NCBI GenBank assembly: GCA_032595675.1
Contig: JAVQMD010000002.1
Coordinates: 992,001-1,056,000, forward strand
DNA from: Candidatus Electrothrix rattekaaiensis
Lineage (GTDB): Bacteria > Desulfobacterota > Desulfobulbia > Desulfobulbales > Desulfobulbaceae
Direction: 5' to 3'
Length of the DNA: 64,000 nt
The position numbers were made by a program, and so were the translations under genes. Numbering within the stretch: position 1 is the stretch's first letter; the number at the start of each line of letters is the position of its first letter. Positions 1 through 9,140 of this stretch are shown in pieces. The notes below the pieces were generated by a model that did not search any database, was not told where the DNA came from, and worked only from the letters and a program-made list of their open reading frames with translations.

Positions 1-84
1 TTCTCCTGGGATACCGCTGAACAGATGCCAGATCGCGTTGTGTTTTGCATGTGGGACAACTCCGGCTGTTCAATCATGGATTGA
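1..84 (+). CDS. C-terminal end of an unidentified protein (partial)
   Basis: Frame 1 is open from the first base to a TGA at 82-84 and gives 27 residues with ordinary composition, including two Trp and two Cys. It is probably the tail of a gene that begins before the window. No motif identifies the family. The evidence is only an open frame with protein-like composition just before a repeat array, so this could be chance. Confidence 0.35.
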   Translation, partial: FSWDTAEQMPDRVVFCMWDNSGCSIMD

Positions 85-200
85 GTATAACGGATTTTTG
101 AGGTATTCTGCTATATCATAATGTCTGCATGTAAAATGAGGTGCAAGGCACCGCCGCTGTGTCCGACAACGGCTGAGTGCCGGTAAGCAAAGAATGTTCT

Positions 201-500
201 TTGGCGGCGCAAGGAAAGCATGCGGTATTGCAAACCTGCAACGTAGCATTGTCGATTTGCAATGAGGCGTTGTAAACCGACAATGAGGCAGATGAAGCAT
301 GCAATGGGGCATAGCAAGCATGAAATACCTCGTTTCACGCTTACAACGGGACGATGTAAGTTTACATTGAGGCATTGTAAGCTTGCAATGAGGCATGTGA
401 AGCTTACATTAAGGCATTGTAAGCTTACAATACAGCATGTGAAGCATGACATGAGGCAGATGAAGCTTGCTTTGAGGTAAGTCAAGCGTGACATGAGACG
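201..500. repeat. Degenerate 21-bp tandem array 1 with palindromic core
   Basis: About 14 units of exactly 21 bp; unit boundaries fall at 222, 243, 264, 285, 306, 327, 348, 369, 390, 411, 432, 453 and 474. The consensus is GAGGCATTGTAAGCTTACAA plus T. The best units, around 369-430, contain the perfect 16-bp palindrome ATTGTAAGCTTACAAT. Units differ at several positions but keep the period and the dyad. Frames are open on both strands because 21 is a multiple of three, but none has a Shine-Dalgarno (SD) site or a signal peptide. I read it as a DNA- or RNA-level array rather than a gene. Confidence 0.85.
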
Positions 501-593
501 GAGAAAGTGTCCTTTGCGGTATCAGAAACCGCTCCGGTCTCAGATGGTAACGCCTTCGCATGGGAATTTAACTAATTAAGATTCCGAAATTAT

Positions 594-1502
594 ATGAATG
601 AAATTCCAAAAAGTGTGGCTGATCATCAGCAGTTACTCCGCACCGCTTTTGATGCTTATCTGAAGCAACTGAACAGGGGAGGATTGGAACCAAAGGAAAG
701 CTATTTTCCTTATGATTTTGAGGAGGAGATTAATATCCGTCAGTGGAGTTTTCCTTTTGGAATAATTAGTGAAATTGTTAAGGGGGAGCTAAGGGAGCTG
801 ACGAATGACCTGAACCGGTGGCATGAGTCATTGAAAATATGGTGTGCATGGAACAAAGTTATTCAGCCCTACAACATAGACGAAATGAAAGCGTTGTACT
901 TACGGCGCGAGTTCCTTGAATCGCTAGTATTTTATTGCCTCTTTCAGCCAGCTTCAAGTCGTGACAGATTCACCTTTGTTGTCACCAATGCAATGCATCA
1001 GGTGCGATTAAAGACAGAGGACAGATATCAGGACTATCTTAAAGGTGATCCTAGAACGCCTGATGAGGTAACAAAGCCAAAATATTTGAGCAGACGTAAG
1101 AAAGAGAACCGTTTGTCCAATCTGATTTCGATCTGGCCGGAAAGAGAAGAGTTCATGGCACTGCTTCGAGCTATAGACGACGAGGCGTATAAAAATGAAA
1201 CCTCGAACTACCGAAACTTGCATAGCCACATTATTGGGCCTCGGCTGGGTCTTGGTCATGTCCAAACCGTTGTTCGTTCCGTTAGGGAGCATACAACGAT
1301 GAAGAAACAGCCCAATGGCACCTATATAAAGACACTAACTGGTAAGGTGGTGCCAAGCTATGGTTTTGGCGGAACGCCACCACTTGATCTGGAAAAAGCA
1401 CATGCCGCAAACCTTGAGCAATATCGGCGTGCGAGAAAATGCTACGAAAGTTACCGTAAGCTTTTGGCTACTGGTATGGAAGCAATGCCATTAGCAAAGT
1501 AA
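594..1502 (+). CDS. Hypothetical protein with a possible HEPN RNase motif
   Basis: This 302-residue soluble protein is not a family I can name with certainty. Residues 207-212 read RNLHSH, which fits the R-N-x3-H signature of HEPN ribonucleases, and the surrounding sequence is predicted helical. No transmembrane segment or signal peptide is seen. The start is the first ATG after the repeat array, with no clear SD. It lies upstream of an antitoxin/PIN pair on the same strand, which suits a defence or toxin role. The HEPN assignment is inferred from a short motif; a structure prediction would settle it. Confidence 0.6.
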   Translation: MNEIPKSVADHQQLLRTAFDAYLKQLNRGGLEPKESYFPYDFEEEINIRQWSFPFGIISEIVKGELRELTNDLNRWHESLKIWCAWNKVIQPYNIDEMKALYLRREFLESLVFYCLFQPASSRDRFTFVVTNAMHQVRLKTEDRYQDYLKGDPRTPDEVTKPKYLSRRKKENRLSNLISIWPEREEFMALLRAIDDEAYKNETSNYRNLHSHIIGPRLGLGHVQTVVRSVREHTTMKKQPNGTYIKTLTGKVVPSYGFGGTPPLDLEKAHAANLEQYRRARKCYESYRKLLATGMEAMPLAK

Positions 1503-1560
1503 TCTCAGATAGAACAGGCAAAAGAATGTGCTGATGGGAAAATAACATAAGAGGGAAACT

Positions 1561-1803
1561 GTGAACGCGAAACTGACCTTGAACATGGAGAAACACTTGA
1601 TTGATTCGGCAGAAGAATATGCCGCAAAAAACGGGAAGCCTCTATCTCGCCTTGTGGCGGATTTTTTTCAAATGCTGAAAAATAGCAATGCGGAAAAGGA
1701 GCCACAGCTTCCGCCAACCGTAGCGTCTCTCAAGGGCGTGTTAAAAGGGAGCGGCATACAAGAGGAAGATTATAAACAATATCTGGAAGAGAAGTATTTA
1801 TGA
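1561..1803 (+). CDS. DUF6364-like antitoxin of a PIN toxin
   Basis: An 80-residue protein starting at GTG and preceded by an AGAGGGAAA ribosome site. The N-terminal half (NAKLTLNMEKHLIDSAEEYA, then KNGKPLSRLVADFF) matches the ribbon-helix-helix-like pattern of DUF6364 antitoxins, which bind operator DNA and cap a PIN nuclease. The C-terminal half, rich in charged residues, would wrap the toxin. It overlaps the PIN gene by four bases (ATGA), the usual arrangement for translationally coupled antitoxin-toxin pairs. The protein probably represses its own promoter. Confidence 0.8.
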   Translation: MNAKLTLNMEKHLIDSAEEYAAKNGKPLSRLVADFFQMLKNSNAEKEPQLPPTVASLKGVLKGSGIQEEDYKQYLEEKYL

Positions 1804-2228
1804 AAGTCCTTTTTGACACCAACGTCATTCTGGATGTGCTGCTGGACAGAGAGCCGTTCTCAAAAAATGCGGCTCTCCTTATGGCAAAAGTGGAGCAATC
1901 GGAAATAGTCGGTTTCGCCTGTGCAACTACAATAACAACCATCCATTATCTCAGCACAAAAATACTTGACCAGGAAGCCGCTTCCCGTCATGTCCAGTCG
2001 CTGCTTTCTCTGTTTGCCATAGCTCCTGTGAACCGGCTGGTCCTTGAAAATGCCTTTGCCGCCGGATTTAAAGATTTTGAAGATGAGGTTCTTCACGAAG
2101 CGGCTGTCCATGCGGGAGTACAGCATATTGTCACGAGAAATATCAAAGATTTTACAAAGGCATCCTTGCCAGTCCATGAACCGGGAAAATTTCTCGGTAT
2201 CTTGGAGTTATTAAAAAAGACAGACTGA
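1800..2228 (+). CDS. PIN-domain toxin (VapC-like)
   Basis: A 142-residue PIN-domain endoribonuclease. The N-terminus MKVLFDTNVILDVLLDRE carries the first catalytic acid (Asp6) in the usual FDTN setting. A central FEDEVLHEAA segment and a late TRNIKDF motif supply the remaining metal-binding acids. Length and motif order are normal for the family, so it looks intact. Proteins of this type cleave tRNA or rRNA when free of antitoxin. The ATG is embedded in the end of the upstream antitoxin gene, which indicates coupled translation. Confidence 0.88.
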   Translation: MKVLFDTNVILDVLLDREPFSKNAALLMAKVEQSEIVGFACATTITTIHYLSTKILDQEAASRHVQSLLSLFAIAPVNRLVLENAFAAGFKDFEDEVLHEAAVHAGVQHIVTRNIKDFTKASLPVHEPGKFLGILELLKKTD

Positions 2229-2290
2229 TTTTCGGCGGTTCAGTCGCCTTATGTGCTGGTGGGTCGATAAGATTTAACAGGTAATAAACT

Positions 2291-3226
2291 ATGCATTTCT
2301 TAGATGTAAAAACCGATTTCGCCTTTAAAAAGGTCTTCGGTAGTGAGCAGTCGAAGAATGTACTGATAAGCTTCCTCAATGCGATCATTGATTTCGGCGA
2401 GGAACGGGTCACCGACCTGACCATAGTTGATCCCTATCAGATCCCTCTGCTCAAGGGCATGAAGGATAGCTATGTGGATGTTAAGGCGGTGCTCTCGAAT
2501 CAGAGCAAGGTCATTGTGGAGATGCAGGTGCTCAATGTGGAGGGGTTTGAGAAAAGAGTGCTGTATAATGCAGCAAAGCTCTATTCGACCCAGCTGAAAA
2601 AATCCGGGAAGTATACAACATTGGAGCCGATTATCGCCCTGACGCTTACGGATTTTGAGATGTTTCCTGAATTCGCCAAGACGATTTCTTACTGGAATCT
2701 TCGGGAACGTGAAGTCCTTCTTCAATACAGCAATGATATTGAACTCATTTTTGCGGAATTACCCAAGTTTACCAAAACAGAAGCGGAACTTTCCTCCATC
2801 ACCGATAAATGGTTGTACTTTGTGAAACATGCCGGTGATCTGGAATTCGTGCCAGAATCATTTACCGAACCTCAACTGCTGGAAGCCTTTGATATTGCCA
2901 ATACTGCTGGCTTGAGCGAGGAGGAGTTGGATATCCAATTCAAACGACAGGATTTTATTGCCATGCAGCAAGGTGCATTGGAAAAGGCCGCTAAAGATGG
3001 ACTGGCCCAAGGTCTTGCCAAGGGCCTTGAGCAAGGTATTGCCAAGGGCCTTGAACAAGGTATTGAAAAAGGGCTTGAACAAGGGCTTGAGCAGGGAGTC
3101 GCCCAAGGAAAACTGGAGACGGCCCGAAATATGCTGCGTGATCAGATTCCTCTGGAAACGATCTGTAAATATACCGGGCTCGACAAAGAGATAATTGAGC
3201 AGCTGCGGCAGAGAGATGAAGAATAA
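2291..3226 (+). CDS. Rpn family recombination-promoting nuclease
   Basis: This 311-residue protein belongs to the PD-(D/E)XK Rpn/transposase-like family. Asp63 and the EMQ motif at 77-79 form the nuclease core (D-x13-E-x-Q). The N-terminus DVKTDFAFKKVFG is the family hallmark. The C-terminus, about residues 236-270, is a run of GLxKGLEQG octads that probably form a coiled coil, followed by a short helical tail. Rpn proteins make DNA breaks and promote RecA-independent recombination; some take part in phage defence. The gene sits immediately upstream of an orphan sdhB, which may reflect a past rearrangement. Confidence 0.88.
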   Translation: MHFLDVKTDFAFKKVFGSEQSKNVLISFLNAIIDFGEERVTDLTIVDPYQIPLLKGMKDSYVDVKAVLSNQSKVIVEMQVLNVEGFEKRVLYNAAKLYSTQLKKSGKYTTLEPIIALTLTDFEMFPEFAKTISYWNLREREVLLQYSNDIELIFAELPKFTKTEAELSSITDKWLYFVKHAGDLEFVPESFTEPQLLEAFDIANTAGLSEEELDIQFKRQDFIAMQQGALEKAAKDGLAQGLAKGLEQGIAKGLEQGIEKGLEQGLEQGVAQGKLETARNMLRDQIPLETICKYTGLDKEIIEQLRQRDEE

Positions 3227-3248
3227 TTACAGACAGGAAAATAAGGCA

Positions 3249-4010
3249 ATGGCGGCAAAAAATATATCCATCACAGTAAAGATCTGGCGACAGGCAAATG
3301 AAACCGCAAAAGGCTATCTGGAAACCTATGCGCTAAAGGAGATCAGCACGGATATGTCCTTTCTGGAGATGCTGGACGTTCTGAATGAACAGCTGACGCT
3401 GGAAGGAAAAGAACCTGTGGTCTTTGATCATGATTGCCGGGAGGGAATCTGTGGTACGTGCGGAGCCGTGGTTGACGGAATTGCCCATGGGCCGGAACAG
3501 GGAACGACTCTTTGTCAGCTGCATATGCGTCATTTTAAGGACGGGCAGGTAATCTGCATTGAACCCTTTCGCGCCAAGGCCTTTCCCCTGGTAAAAGATT
3601 TGATGGTGGATCGTTCTGCTTTTGATCGAATCATTCAGGCAGGCGGTTTTGTCTCGATTAATGCAGGGTCTGCCCCGGATGCCAATACGGTCGCGGTGCC
3701 TCAGCAGCAGGCGGAGCAGGCAATGGATGCGGCAGCCTGTATCGGCTGCGGGGCCTGCGTTGCTTCCTGTCCCAATGCGGCGGCCATGCTCTTTACTTCA
3801 GCCAAAATATCGCAGCTGGCCCTTATGCCCCAAGGGCGACCTGAACGGAAACGGCGGGCCTTATCTATGGTAGGGGCTATGGATGAGGAAGGATTCGGTT
3901 CGTGCAGCAACCACCGGGAATGCGAGCAGGTCTGCCCAAAGGGAATTTCTATCCGTCATATTGCCCGAATGAATCGGGAGTACCTTGCAGCGACTTTGTT
4001 TGGCGAGTAA
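3249..4010 (+). CDS. sdhB: Succinate dehydrogenase/fumarate reductase iron-sulfur subunit
   Basis: A 253-residue iron-sulfur subunit that passes electrons between the flavoprotein SdhA and membrane quinone. It has a plant-type 2Fe-2S motif (CREGICGTC, with a fourth Cys in TLCQ), then a 4Fe-4S motif (CIGCGACVASCP) and a 3Fe-4S motif (CSNHRECEQVCPKG). Sequence style matches the non-classical B subunits found with SdhC-A-B sets in Desulfobacterota and Campylobacterota. I place the start at ATG 3249, after AGGAAAATAAGG, rather than at an upstream in-frame codon lying inside the Rpn gene. Neither sdhA nor sdhC is adjacent; an Rpn gene occupies their expected place. Confidence 0.9.
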   Translation: MAAKNISITVKIWRQANETAKGYLETYALKEISTDMSFLEMLDVLNEQLTLEGKEPVVFDHDCREGICGTCGAVVDGIAHGPEQGTTLCQLHMRHFKDGQVICIEPFRAKAFPLVKDLMVDRSAFDRIIQAGGFVSINAGSAPDANTVAVPQQQAEQAMDAAACIGCGACVASCPNAAAMLFTSAKISQLALMPQGRPERKRRALSMVGAMDEEGFGSCSNHRECEQVCPKGISIRHIARMNREYLAATLFGE

Positions 4011-4099
4011 ACTGATTGCGGTGAAGTAGACAAAGGGCAGGAGCTGATCGGGTAACGAGCCGAAGAAACGAGCAGAAGAAGCGAGTAGAAGACGCACGC

Positions 4100-6433
4100 A
4101 TGAAAAAATCAATAGGCATAGACCTCGGGACCACCAACTCTGTTGTTGCCGTCAAAAAGGTGAGCACAGAGGTTCTCAAGAACGCAGAGGGTGAATACAT
4201 CACACCCTCCTGCGTGATGGTGAAAAAGCGCCTGATGCGCAAGCCGGAATTCATTGTTGGTCGTGATGCTCTGGAGTGGCTGCGCCAGGAACCGGAACAT
4301 ACCATAACAGCGGTTAAGCGGCTCATCGGTCGAAATTTCCATGAGAAAGAGGTGCAGGAGCTGATCAGCAAGCAAAGTCTGCCCTATCAGCTTTCCACCC
4401 ATTCACGGGGATCAGCTAATAGTCTTGCTCTTCAGATCGGCGGCAGAGAATTTACTCCAGAAGAGATTTCCGCCAAGATCCTGGCCAAGCTGAAAACAGA
4501 TGCGGAAGCCGTTCTTGGCGACGAGGTTGATGCCGCAGTTATCACGGTGCCAGCCTATTTCAATGATAAGCAGAAACACGGGACGAGAACAGCAGCTGCC
4601 TTGGCTGGACTCAAGGTACGTCGTCTTCTGCCGGAGCCCACTGCTGCGGCAATTTCCTTTGGAGTTGATAAAATATCCGGCGATGATGGACGAACCGTGC
4701 TGGTCTTTGACTTTGGCGGCGGCACCTTGGATCTCTCCATCCTTACCATCAGCGGCGGTCGGATCATCGAGATGGGCAAGGGCGGTGATATGTGGCTGGG
4801 CGGTGAAGATATTGACCAGTTGCTGATCGACTATGTTTTGGAGGAGACGGCAAAAGAAGAGGGCATTGCGGATATCCGTGCCCTGATTGAGCAGCAGAAA
4901 CCGGCCCGGAAAAATAAGTTCCTTGCCGAACTGAAGACTGCTGTGGAAAAGGCCAAGATCGCCTTGAGCGATCAGGAGGAGACCTGTATTGAAATCCTCG
5001 GGGTGCTGCTGGATCAGGACGGAGATCCTCTTGATGTTGAGGTGGAACTGCCACGCACTCGTTTCGATGTCATGATGACTTCCTTGCTTGAATCTATGCT
5101 GGGGCTGGTCCGAGGCGTGATTGCTGATGTCCATTTTACCGAAGACCTGATTGATAATGTGCTGCTTGTCGGGGGAAGCTCCCGCATCCCCTGCGTTATT
5201 CATGCCTTGCAGAAGGAGTTCGGACAGAAAAAAGTGCTGCTGCACGAACGCCCTATGCTCGCTGTTGCCGAAGGGGCAGCTATCCTCAGTCATCGTCTTG
5301 CAGATACGGTTGAATGCCCCCAATGTACCAGAAATACGGCGCAGAATGTCACCACCTGTTCGCATTGCGGTTTTGATCTGGAGGGGCATACGATAGAACA
5401 CGGGGTTGTTGAGATCGTGCATGCGGCTGCCCATGATTATTATATCAAGCTGGAGAATGATGAACGCTTCCTGATGGTGGAAAAAAACACCCCGCTGCCC
5501 TGTTCCAGCACCGAGGTCTTTCAGCTGGTTGATACGGAGCAGGAACTTATCCACATGAAGTTTTATAATGTGGTCAACAGGAAAGAGCAGGGGATCGGGG
5601 ATCTTTGGCTGGGCATTGATCGGGACGAAGAACAGGGAAAAAAGGAGGAGGAAGATGCGCCTCGGAAGCCTGTGATGCCTTCCCGGATTGAAATTACCCT
5701 GGATATTGATGAAAATAATCTCGTTTCCGTCAATGCGTCCCTACTGAATCATCCTGAGATAGCGATTTCAAGAACGCTGTCTCGCGGACATGCAGATGAA
5801 AAACTCTTTCTTGAGCTTGAACAGGCGATTGCCGATGCTGATAATAAGCAATATTCCGCCTATACCATCATTGACTTGCAGAACCGGGCACGGTCTCTCA
5901 TTCAATCCATTAACGGGGTTGTTGATCCGAAAAACGACACAGTGGATGAGCAGCGATATGAGCAGGCCCGCAACCAAATTCACAAGGCCATCAAAATTGC
6001 GGCCAATGAAGAAGCTCCTCTGACCCAGCTCTACTACGCGGAAAGTATGCTGGATGATTACGCCGTGTTGATTGAGCCGAGGATCCAGGAGCAGCTTAGG
6101 GACAAGATAGAACGGCTGCGTCAGGTTGATGAAAACGGCTCATATGAGCAGACGATGCGGGCTTCTGTTGCCCTTTCTGCGGCCTTGGATGATAAAAGGC
6201 TTGCTCAGGTCAACACCCTGATGCAGATAGAAAACGCCAGTGAGATTTGCTTTACAACCTATCCGGGCAAGGCCAAGAAATTTCTGCGGGTTATTTCCGA
6301 GGTTCTGGAGGCCGCTGAAAAACAGGATGGTTCTGTGGAGGAGAAGCTGCAAGCCATCCTGCCGGAGGTGGATGAGGTTCTGGAAAATTATGCTCTGAGC
6401 ACCCGGAAAATCCACAGGGATATTCGGAAATAA
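4100..6433 (+). CDS. Divergent Hsp70 (DnaK-like) with an internal zinc ribbon
   Basis: A 777-residue Hsp70. The nucleotide-binding domain (about 1-390) has the phosphate loop DLGTTNS at 8-14, the second phosphate motif DFGGGTLD near 203 and the adenosine motif LVGGSSRIP near 356. A C4 zinc ribbon (Cys406, 409, 420, 423) sits where canonical DnaK has its linker. A beta-rich substrate-binding region (about 440-570) and a long helical tail follow; there is no C-terminal EEVD-like motif. It is longer than DnaK (about 640) and is not housekeeping DnaK. It heads a cassette with its own J-like and GrpE proteins, so it probably works with those and a specialised client. Confidence 0.9.
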   Translation: MKKSIGIDLGTTNSVVAVKKVSTEVLKNAEGEYITPSCVMVKKRLMRKPEFIVGRDALEWLRQEPEHTITAVKRLIGRNFHEKEVQELISKQSLPYQLSTHSRGSANSLALQIGGREFTPEEISAKILAKLKTDAEAVLGDEVDAAVITVPAYFNDKQKHGTRTAAALAGLKVRRLLPEPTAAAISFGVDKISGDDGRTVLVFDFGGGTLDLSILTISGGRIIEMGKGGDMWLGGEDIDQLLIDYVLEETAKEEGIADIRALIEQQKPARKNKFLAELKTAVEKAKIALSDQEETCIEILGVLLDQDGDPLDVEVELPRTRFDVMMTSLLESMLGLVRGVIADVHFTEDLIDNVLLVGGSSRIPCVIHALQKEFGQKKVLLHERPMLAVAEGAAILSHRLADTVECPQCTRNTAQNVTTCSHCGFDLEGHTIEHGVVEIVHAAAHDYYIKLENDERFLMVEKNTPLPCSSTEVFQLVDTEQELIHMKFYNVVNRKEQGIGDLWLGIDRDEEQGKKEEEDAPRKPVMPSRIEITLDIDENNLVSVNASLLNHPEIAISRTLSRGHADEKLFLELEQAIADADNKQYSAYTIIDLQNRARSLIQSINGVVDPKNDTVDEQRYEQARNQIHKAIKIAANEEAPLTQLYYAESMLDDYAVLIEPRIQEQLRDKIERLRQVDENGSYEQTMRASVALSAALDDKRLAQVNTLMQIENASEICFTTYPGKAKKFLRVISEVLEAAEKQDGSVEEKLQAILPEVDEVLENYALSTRKIHRDIRK

Positions 6434-7584
6434 TGCCTGACCGGTTAACCTGTCCTGTCTGTGAACGACCGGGTGTTTCTCCTGATAGCAAGAAATGTCC
6501 GCAATGCGATGCGGATTTGACCTGCTTTCAGGCCTTGGATACTCTGGCTGAGCAGTCAGCAGCGGAGGGGCTCGCAGTACCTGCAAACATGGCAGAGAAG
6601 GCGGGGAGAGGAAGCAATCGGCGTACTGTTCTTCTCCTTGTACTGCTTCTTGTCCTTCTTGCAGCAAGTTTTTTCTTGTTCTCCTTAAAGGCAAAGGACC
6701 GTGTGTCCGACCTGAATCAACAGGTGATCGCCTTAAAGACGGATCTCAAGAGAACTCGGCAGAACAAAGATCTGCCCGAACAGGTGTTGTGCGTCCTGCC
6801 TGATTCTGAGAAAATTGGTTCCGTCGAAAAAGATACCTTTGAAGAGGATGATCCGCTTATATACGAAGAGGATAAGGTAAAGGATAAGGTGAGGGATAAG
6901 TCGAAGAAGACCTTATCAAAATCATCCGAATCATCCGAATCATCCGAATTATCCACGTCAGCCAAAGTCGGTGGGGCAGAGAAAGCAGTCGTTGCCTCTG
7001 CTGCGTCAGAAGGAGATGCAGCAGAAGGAAATGTAACAGAAGGAGAGGGAGCAGGGCAGGAGGCAGCAGCCAGCGATAGTGCGGAGAGTGTACCAATCGT
7101 CGTCGTAGAGGCCGTATCTAAGAAAATAGAACTTGGTCGGTCCTCTGAAGATGAGGGCGCAAAGGCGGAGGAACCTCAAGTCATCAAGTCCTCGCCCTTG
7201 CTGCCTGAAGAAAGATGGTCGGAGAGAACCTTTTTGTACCTGATCAAGGAAACCGATACCTTATGGGATCTTGCTGAGCATTTTTACGGTGACGGCAAGT
7301 ATTATCCCGTGATCATGGAGCAGAATCCAGGTCTTGTTATCAGTGACATCCATGATGAAGAAATTCTGCGTCTTTTTAATGAACGCACCGTGCTGGAGGA
7401 TATTTATAAACGCCGGATAGAATGGCGGGATGGCTTGGTGCTGTGGAAGCATAAGGTTGGGACTGGAGAAACACGACAATCCATAGAGAATCGTTTTGCT
7501 TCTCCCGGCTCTTCCGGTAGAGTATTTTACGAGAAAGCACCGGATATTCAGCCCGGCGCAACGGTTCGGATTATCTTGCACTGA
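6433..7584 (+). CDS. Zinc-ribbon, single-pass membrane protein with LysM-like domain
   Basis: A 383-residue protein whose start overlaps the Hsp70 stop by one base (TAATG), so the two are translationally coupled. The N-terminus has a C4 zinc ribbon (Cys7, 10, 22, 25), then one transmembrane helix at about 65-85 and a short coiled coil. A long Glu/Ser/Ala-rich linker follows. The C-terminal domain from about residue 265 (YLIKETDTLWDLAEHFYG) resembles LysM and may bind peptidoglycan. The orientation suggests a cytoplasmic ribbon, possibly pairing with the Hsp70 ribbon, and a periplasmic LysM. It would tether the chaperone to the envelope; that is an inference. Confidence 0.75.
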   Translation: MPDRLTCPVCERPGVSPDSKKCPQCDADLTCFQALDTLAEQSAAEGLAVPANMAEKAGRGSNRRTVLLLVLLLVLLAASFFLFSLKAKDRVSDLNQQVIALKTDLKRTRQNKDLPEQVLCVLPDSEKIGSVEKDTFEEDDPLIYEEDKVKDKVRDKSKKTLSKSSESSESSELSTSAKVGGAEKAVVASAASEGDAAEGNVTEGEGAGQEAAASDSAESVPIVVVEAVSKKIELGRSSEDEGAKAEEPQVIKSSPLLPEERWSERTFLYLIKETDTLWDLAEHFYGDGKYYPVIMEQNPGLVISDIHDEEILRLFNERTVLEDIYKRRIEWRDGLVLWKHKVGTGETRQSIENRFASPGSSGRVFYEKAPDIQPGATVRIILH

Positions 7585-7653
7585 GTTTTGCACTGAGTTG
7601 AGAGCCGGTAAGAGTGGATAAGGAGAAAGACCGTATTAAGGGGCTTGAACAGG

Positions 7654-9117
7654 ATGGGCAGGATGGCAGGAAAAACGCAGAACACCTCATCGTCATTTTT
7701 GAAAAAAGCAGAGGCCCCGAATTCCCTTGCAGCTTGTTGCCGATCTTTGTCCTTGATCCGACTTTGGCAGGAGGGACGAATCCGAGAGATCAGAGAGGTC
7801 AGCTTGGAGTCGGATTTCTTGCATCCTGTTGTGTTGGAACTGCACGCAAAGGCTGCCTATGCGGTGTTACAGGAAGAGGGCAGACAGGCGGAGCCTGCTG
7901 AGGTACGGCATTTTATTGATTGCTGGCTCTCTTTTCTTTTTCAGCCAACGCTGTTTCGTTCTTTGCCGAGAAAGCAGGAGGACGCGGAACAACAACAGCT
8001 TGATCGCCTTGGTCGTCTTGGTCGTCTTGGTCGCCAAGATCTGCTTGAGGCTGGCGAGAAGCTGGTGCGAAAATATGCTGAGCAGCAGGAAGACTGTGGT
8101 GAGCAGTTTATCCGGCATTGGGAGGAGGATTCTGCTTTGCTCAAGATTCTTTCCGGTATGAAAAAGGAGGAAGAGGAAATACCGCTCTATACCCCGGCCT
8201 TGGCAAGGCAGAGCGGAATTGCTGACCAGGTTTTTGCTCTTTTTTTTAAGGATATGCAGGGGCGGCAGAATGCCTTTGCAGATCAAGAAGGTTTTCTAGC
8301 AGCCGGTGCGCTGTATTCTGCGGTTGGCCCCGCCCTTCTGCTGGTTCGAAAAGGCCAATATGATGCAGCGAGCAACGAGCTGATCTCTCTGAAGAAAAAG
8401 GGTGCGGAAAAGAATGCTAATTTGTTTGTAAGCTACGGCCTTGCCCGTGTTAACATCGCATGTGGGCTTCAGTTGTTGGACCAGGGGCATTACGAAGAGG
8501 CGGAGAAAATGCTCATTAAGCTTCTGCCGCTCCCTTTGCATTCTTCCCGGCTGGAGCAGGAACTGCTTGTTGTCCTTGATCGAGACGACAAGTATCTGGA
8601 TCTGGATTGGCTGGCTGTAAGTATGCATGTTTTGAGTGACATGCACAAACTTTGTCCTACGAAGAGTAAGGAAGTGGAGAGGGCACTCTGCTCCGTGTTG
8701 ACGCACCACGCTGTTTTGTTGCATCGTGAAGGGGCAATTGACGGGAAGGTTTTTCTGAGCTCAATGGAAAAGGCGGTCAGCCTGAATCCAAATGATGAAT
8801 TCGCTCGCATAACCTGTGATGATGCCCGGATGGATGCGGAAATCCTTTCCTTGCACCGGAATATGAGTGCTGGCAAGCTGACTAAGGCATCACGGATTGC
8901 GAAAAAAAGTTCCTACCAGGAGGTGGCGGATCAGTTTTTTATCTTTGCTGCTCAGGTGATGGCGCAGGTTGAAGCCGAGGATTATCCAGATGATGAATCA
9001 GCTTTTTTTATGGTCCGTCAGCTGCTGGAGGGTGCGTTGCAGGTTGATCCTGAGCACCGAATGGTGCAGGAGATTGCTTGGCTCCTGGATGACCTCGAAG
9101 AACGACTAGAGGAGTAG
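7654..9117 (+). CDS. Helical-repeat protein of the Hsp70 cassette
   Basis: A soluble, largely alpha-helical protein of about 487 residues. I choose ATG 7654 because AAGGGG lies ten bases upstream; a TTG nine bases earlier would leave no room for that site. The middle and C-terminal parts contain TPR-like helical pairs (for example GHYEEAEKMLIKLLPL, and a later AVSLNPNDEFARI), but no repeat is canonical. Such proteins usually bind partners or clients. It lies between the membrane-anchored zinc-ribbon gene and the J-like gene on the same strand with short gaps, so it is probably part of the same operon and complex. Confidence 0.7.
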   Translation: MGRMAGKTQNTSSSFLKKAEAPNSLAACCRSLSLIRLWQEGRIREIREVSLESDFLHPVVLELHAKAAYAVLQEEGRQAEPAEVRHFIDCWLSFLFQPTLFRSLPRKQEDAEQQQLDRLGRLGRLGRQDLLEAGEKLVRKYAEQQEDCGEQFIRHWEEDSALLKILSGMKKEEEEIPLYTPALARQSGIADQVFALFFKDMQGRQNAFADQEGFLAAGALYSAVGPALLLVRKGQYDAASNELISLKKKGAEKNANLFVSYGLARVNIACGLQLLDQGHYEEAEKMLIKLLPLPLHSSRLEQELLVVLDRDDKYLDLDWLAVSMHVLSDMHKLCPTKSKEVERALCSVLTHHAVLLHREGAIDGKVFLSSMEKAVSLNPNDEFARITCDDARMDAEILSLHRNMSAGKLTKASRIAKKSSYQEVADQFFIFAAQVMAQVEAEDYPDDESAFFMVRQLLEGALQVDPEHRMVQEIAWLLDDLEERLEE

Positions 9118-9140
9118 AGGATGAGAAGATTAGAGGCCCT

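Noticed and set aside
111-494. 127-residue minus-strand protein over array 1
   Set aside because: No ribosome site, unusual Cys/Leu-rich composition, and the frame is explained by the repeat.
201-500. CRISPR array
   Set aside because: Units are contiguous 21-mers without spacers and no cas genes are near.
4412-5554. Long minus-strand frame inside the Hsp70 gene
   Set aside because: It is antisense to a clearly conserved protein and shows no family features.
7614-7901. Alternative start frame before the helical-repeat gene
   Set aside because: It runs in a different frame with Gly/Cys-rich nonsense sequence; the 7654 frame has a good ribosome site.
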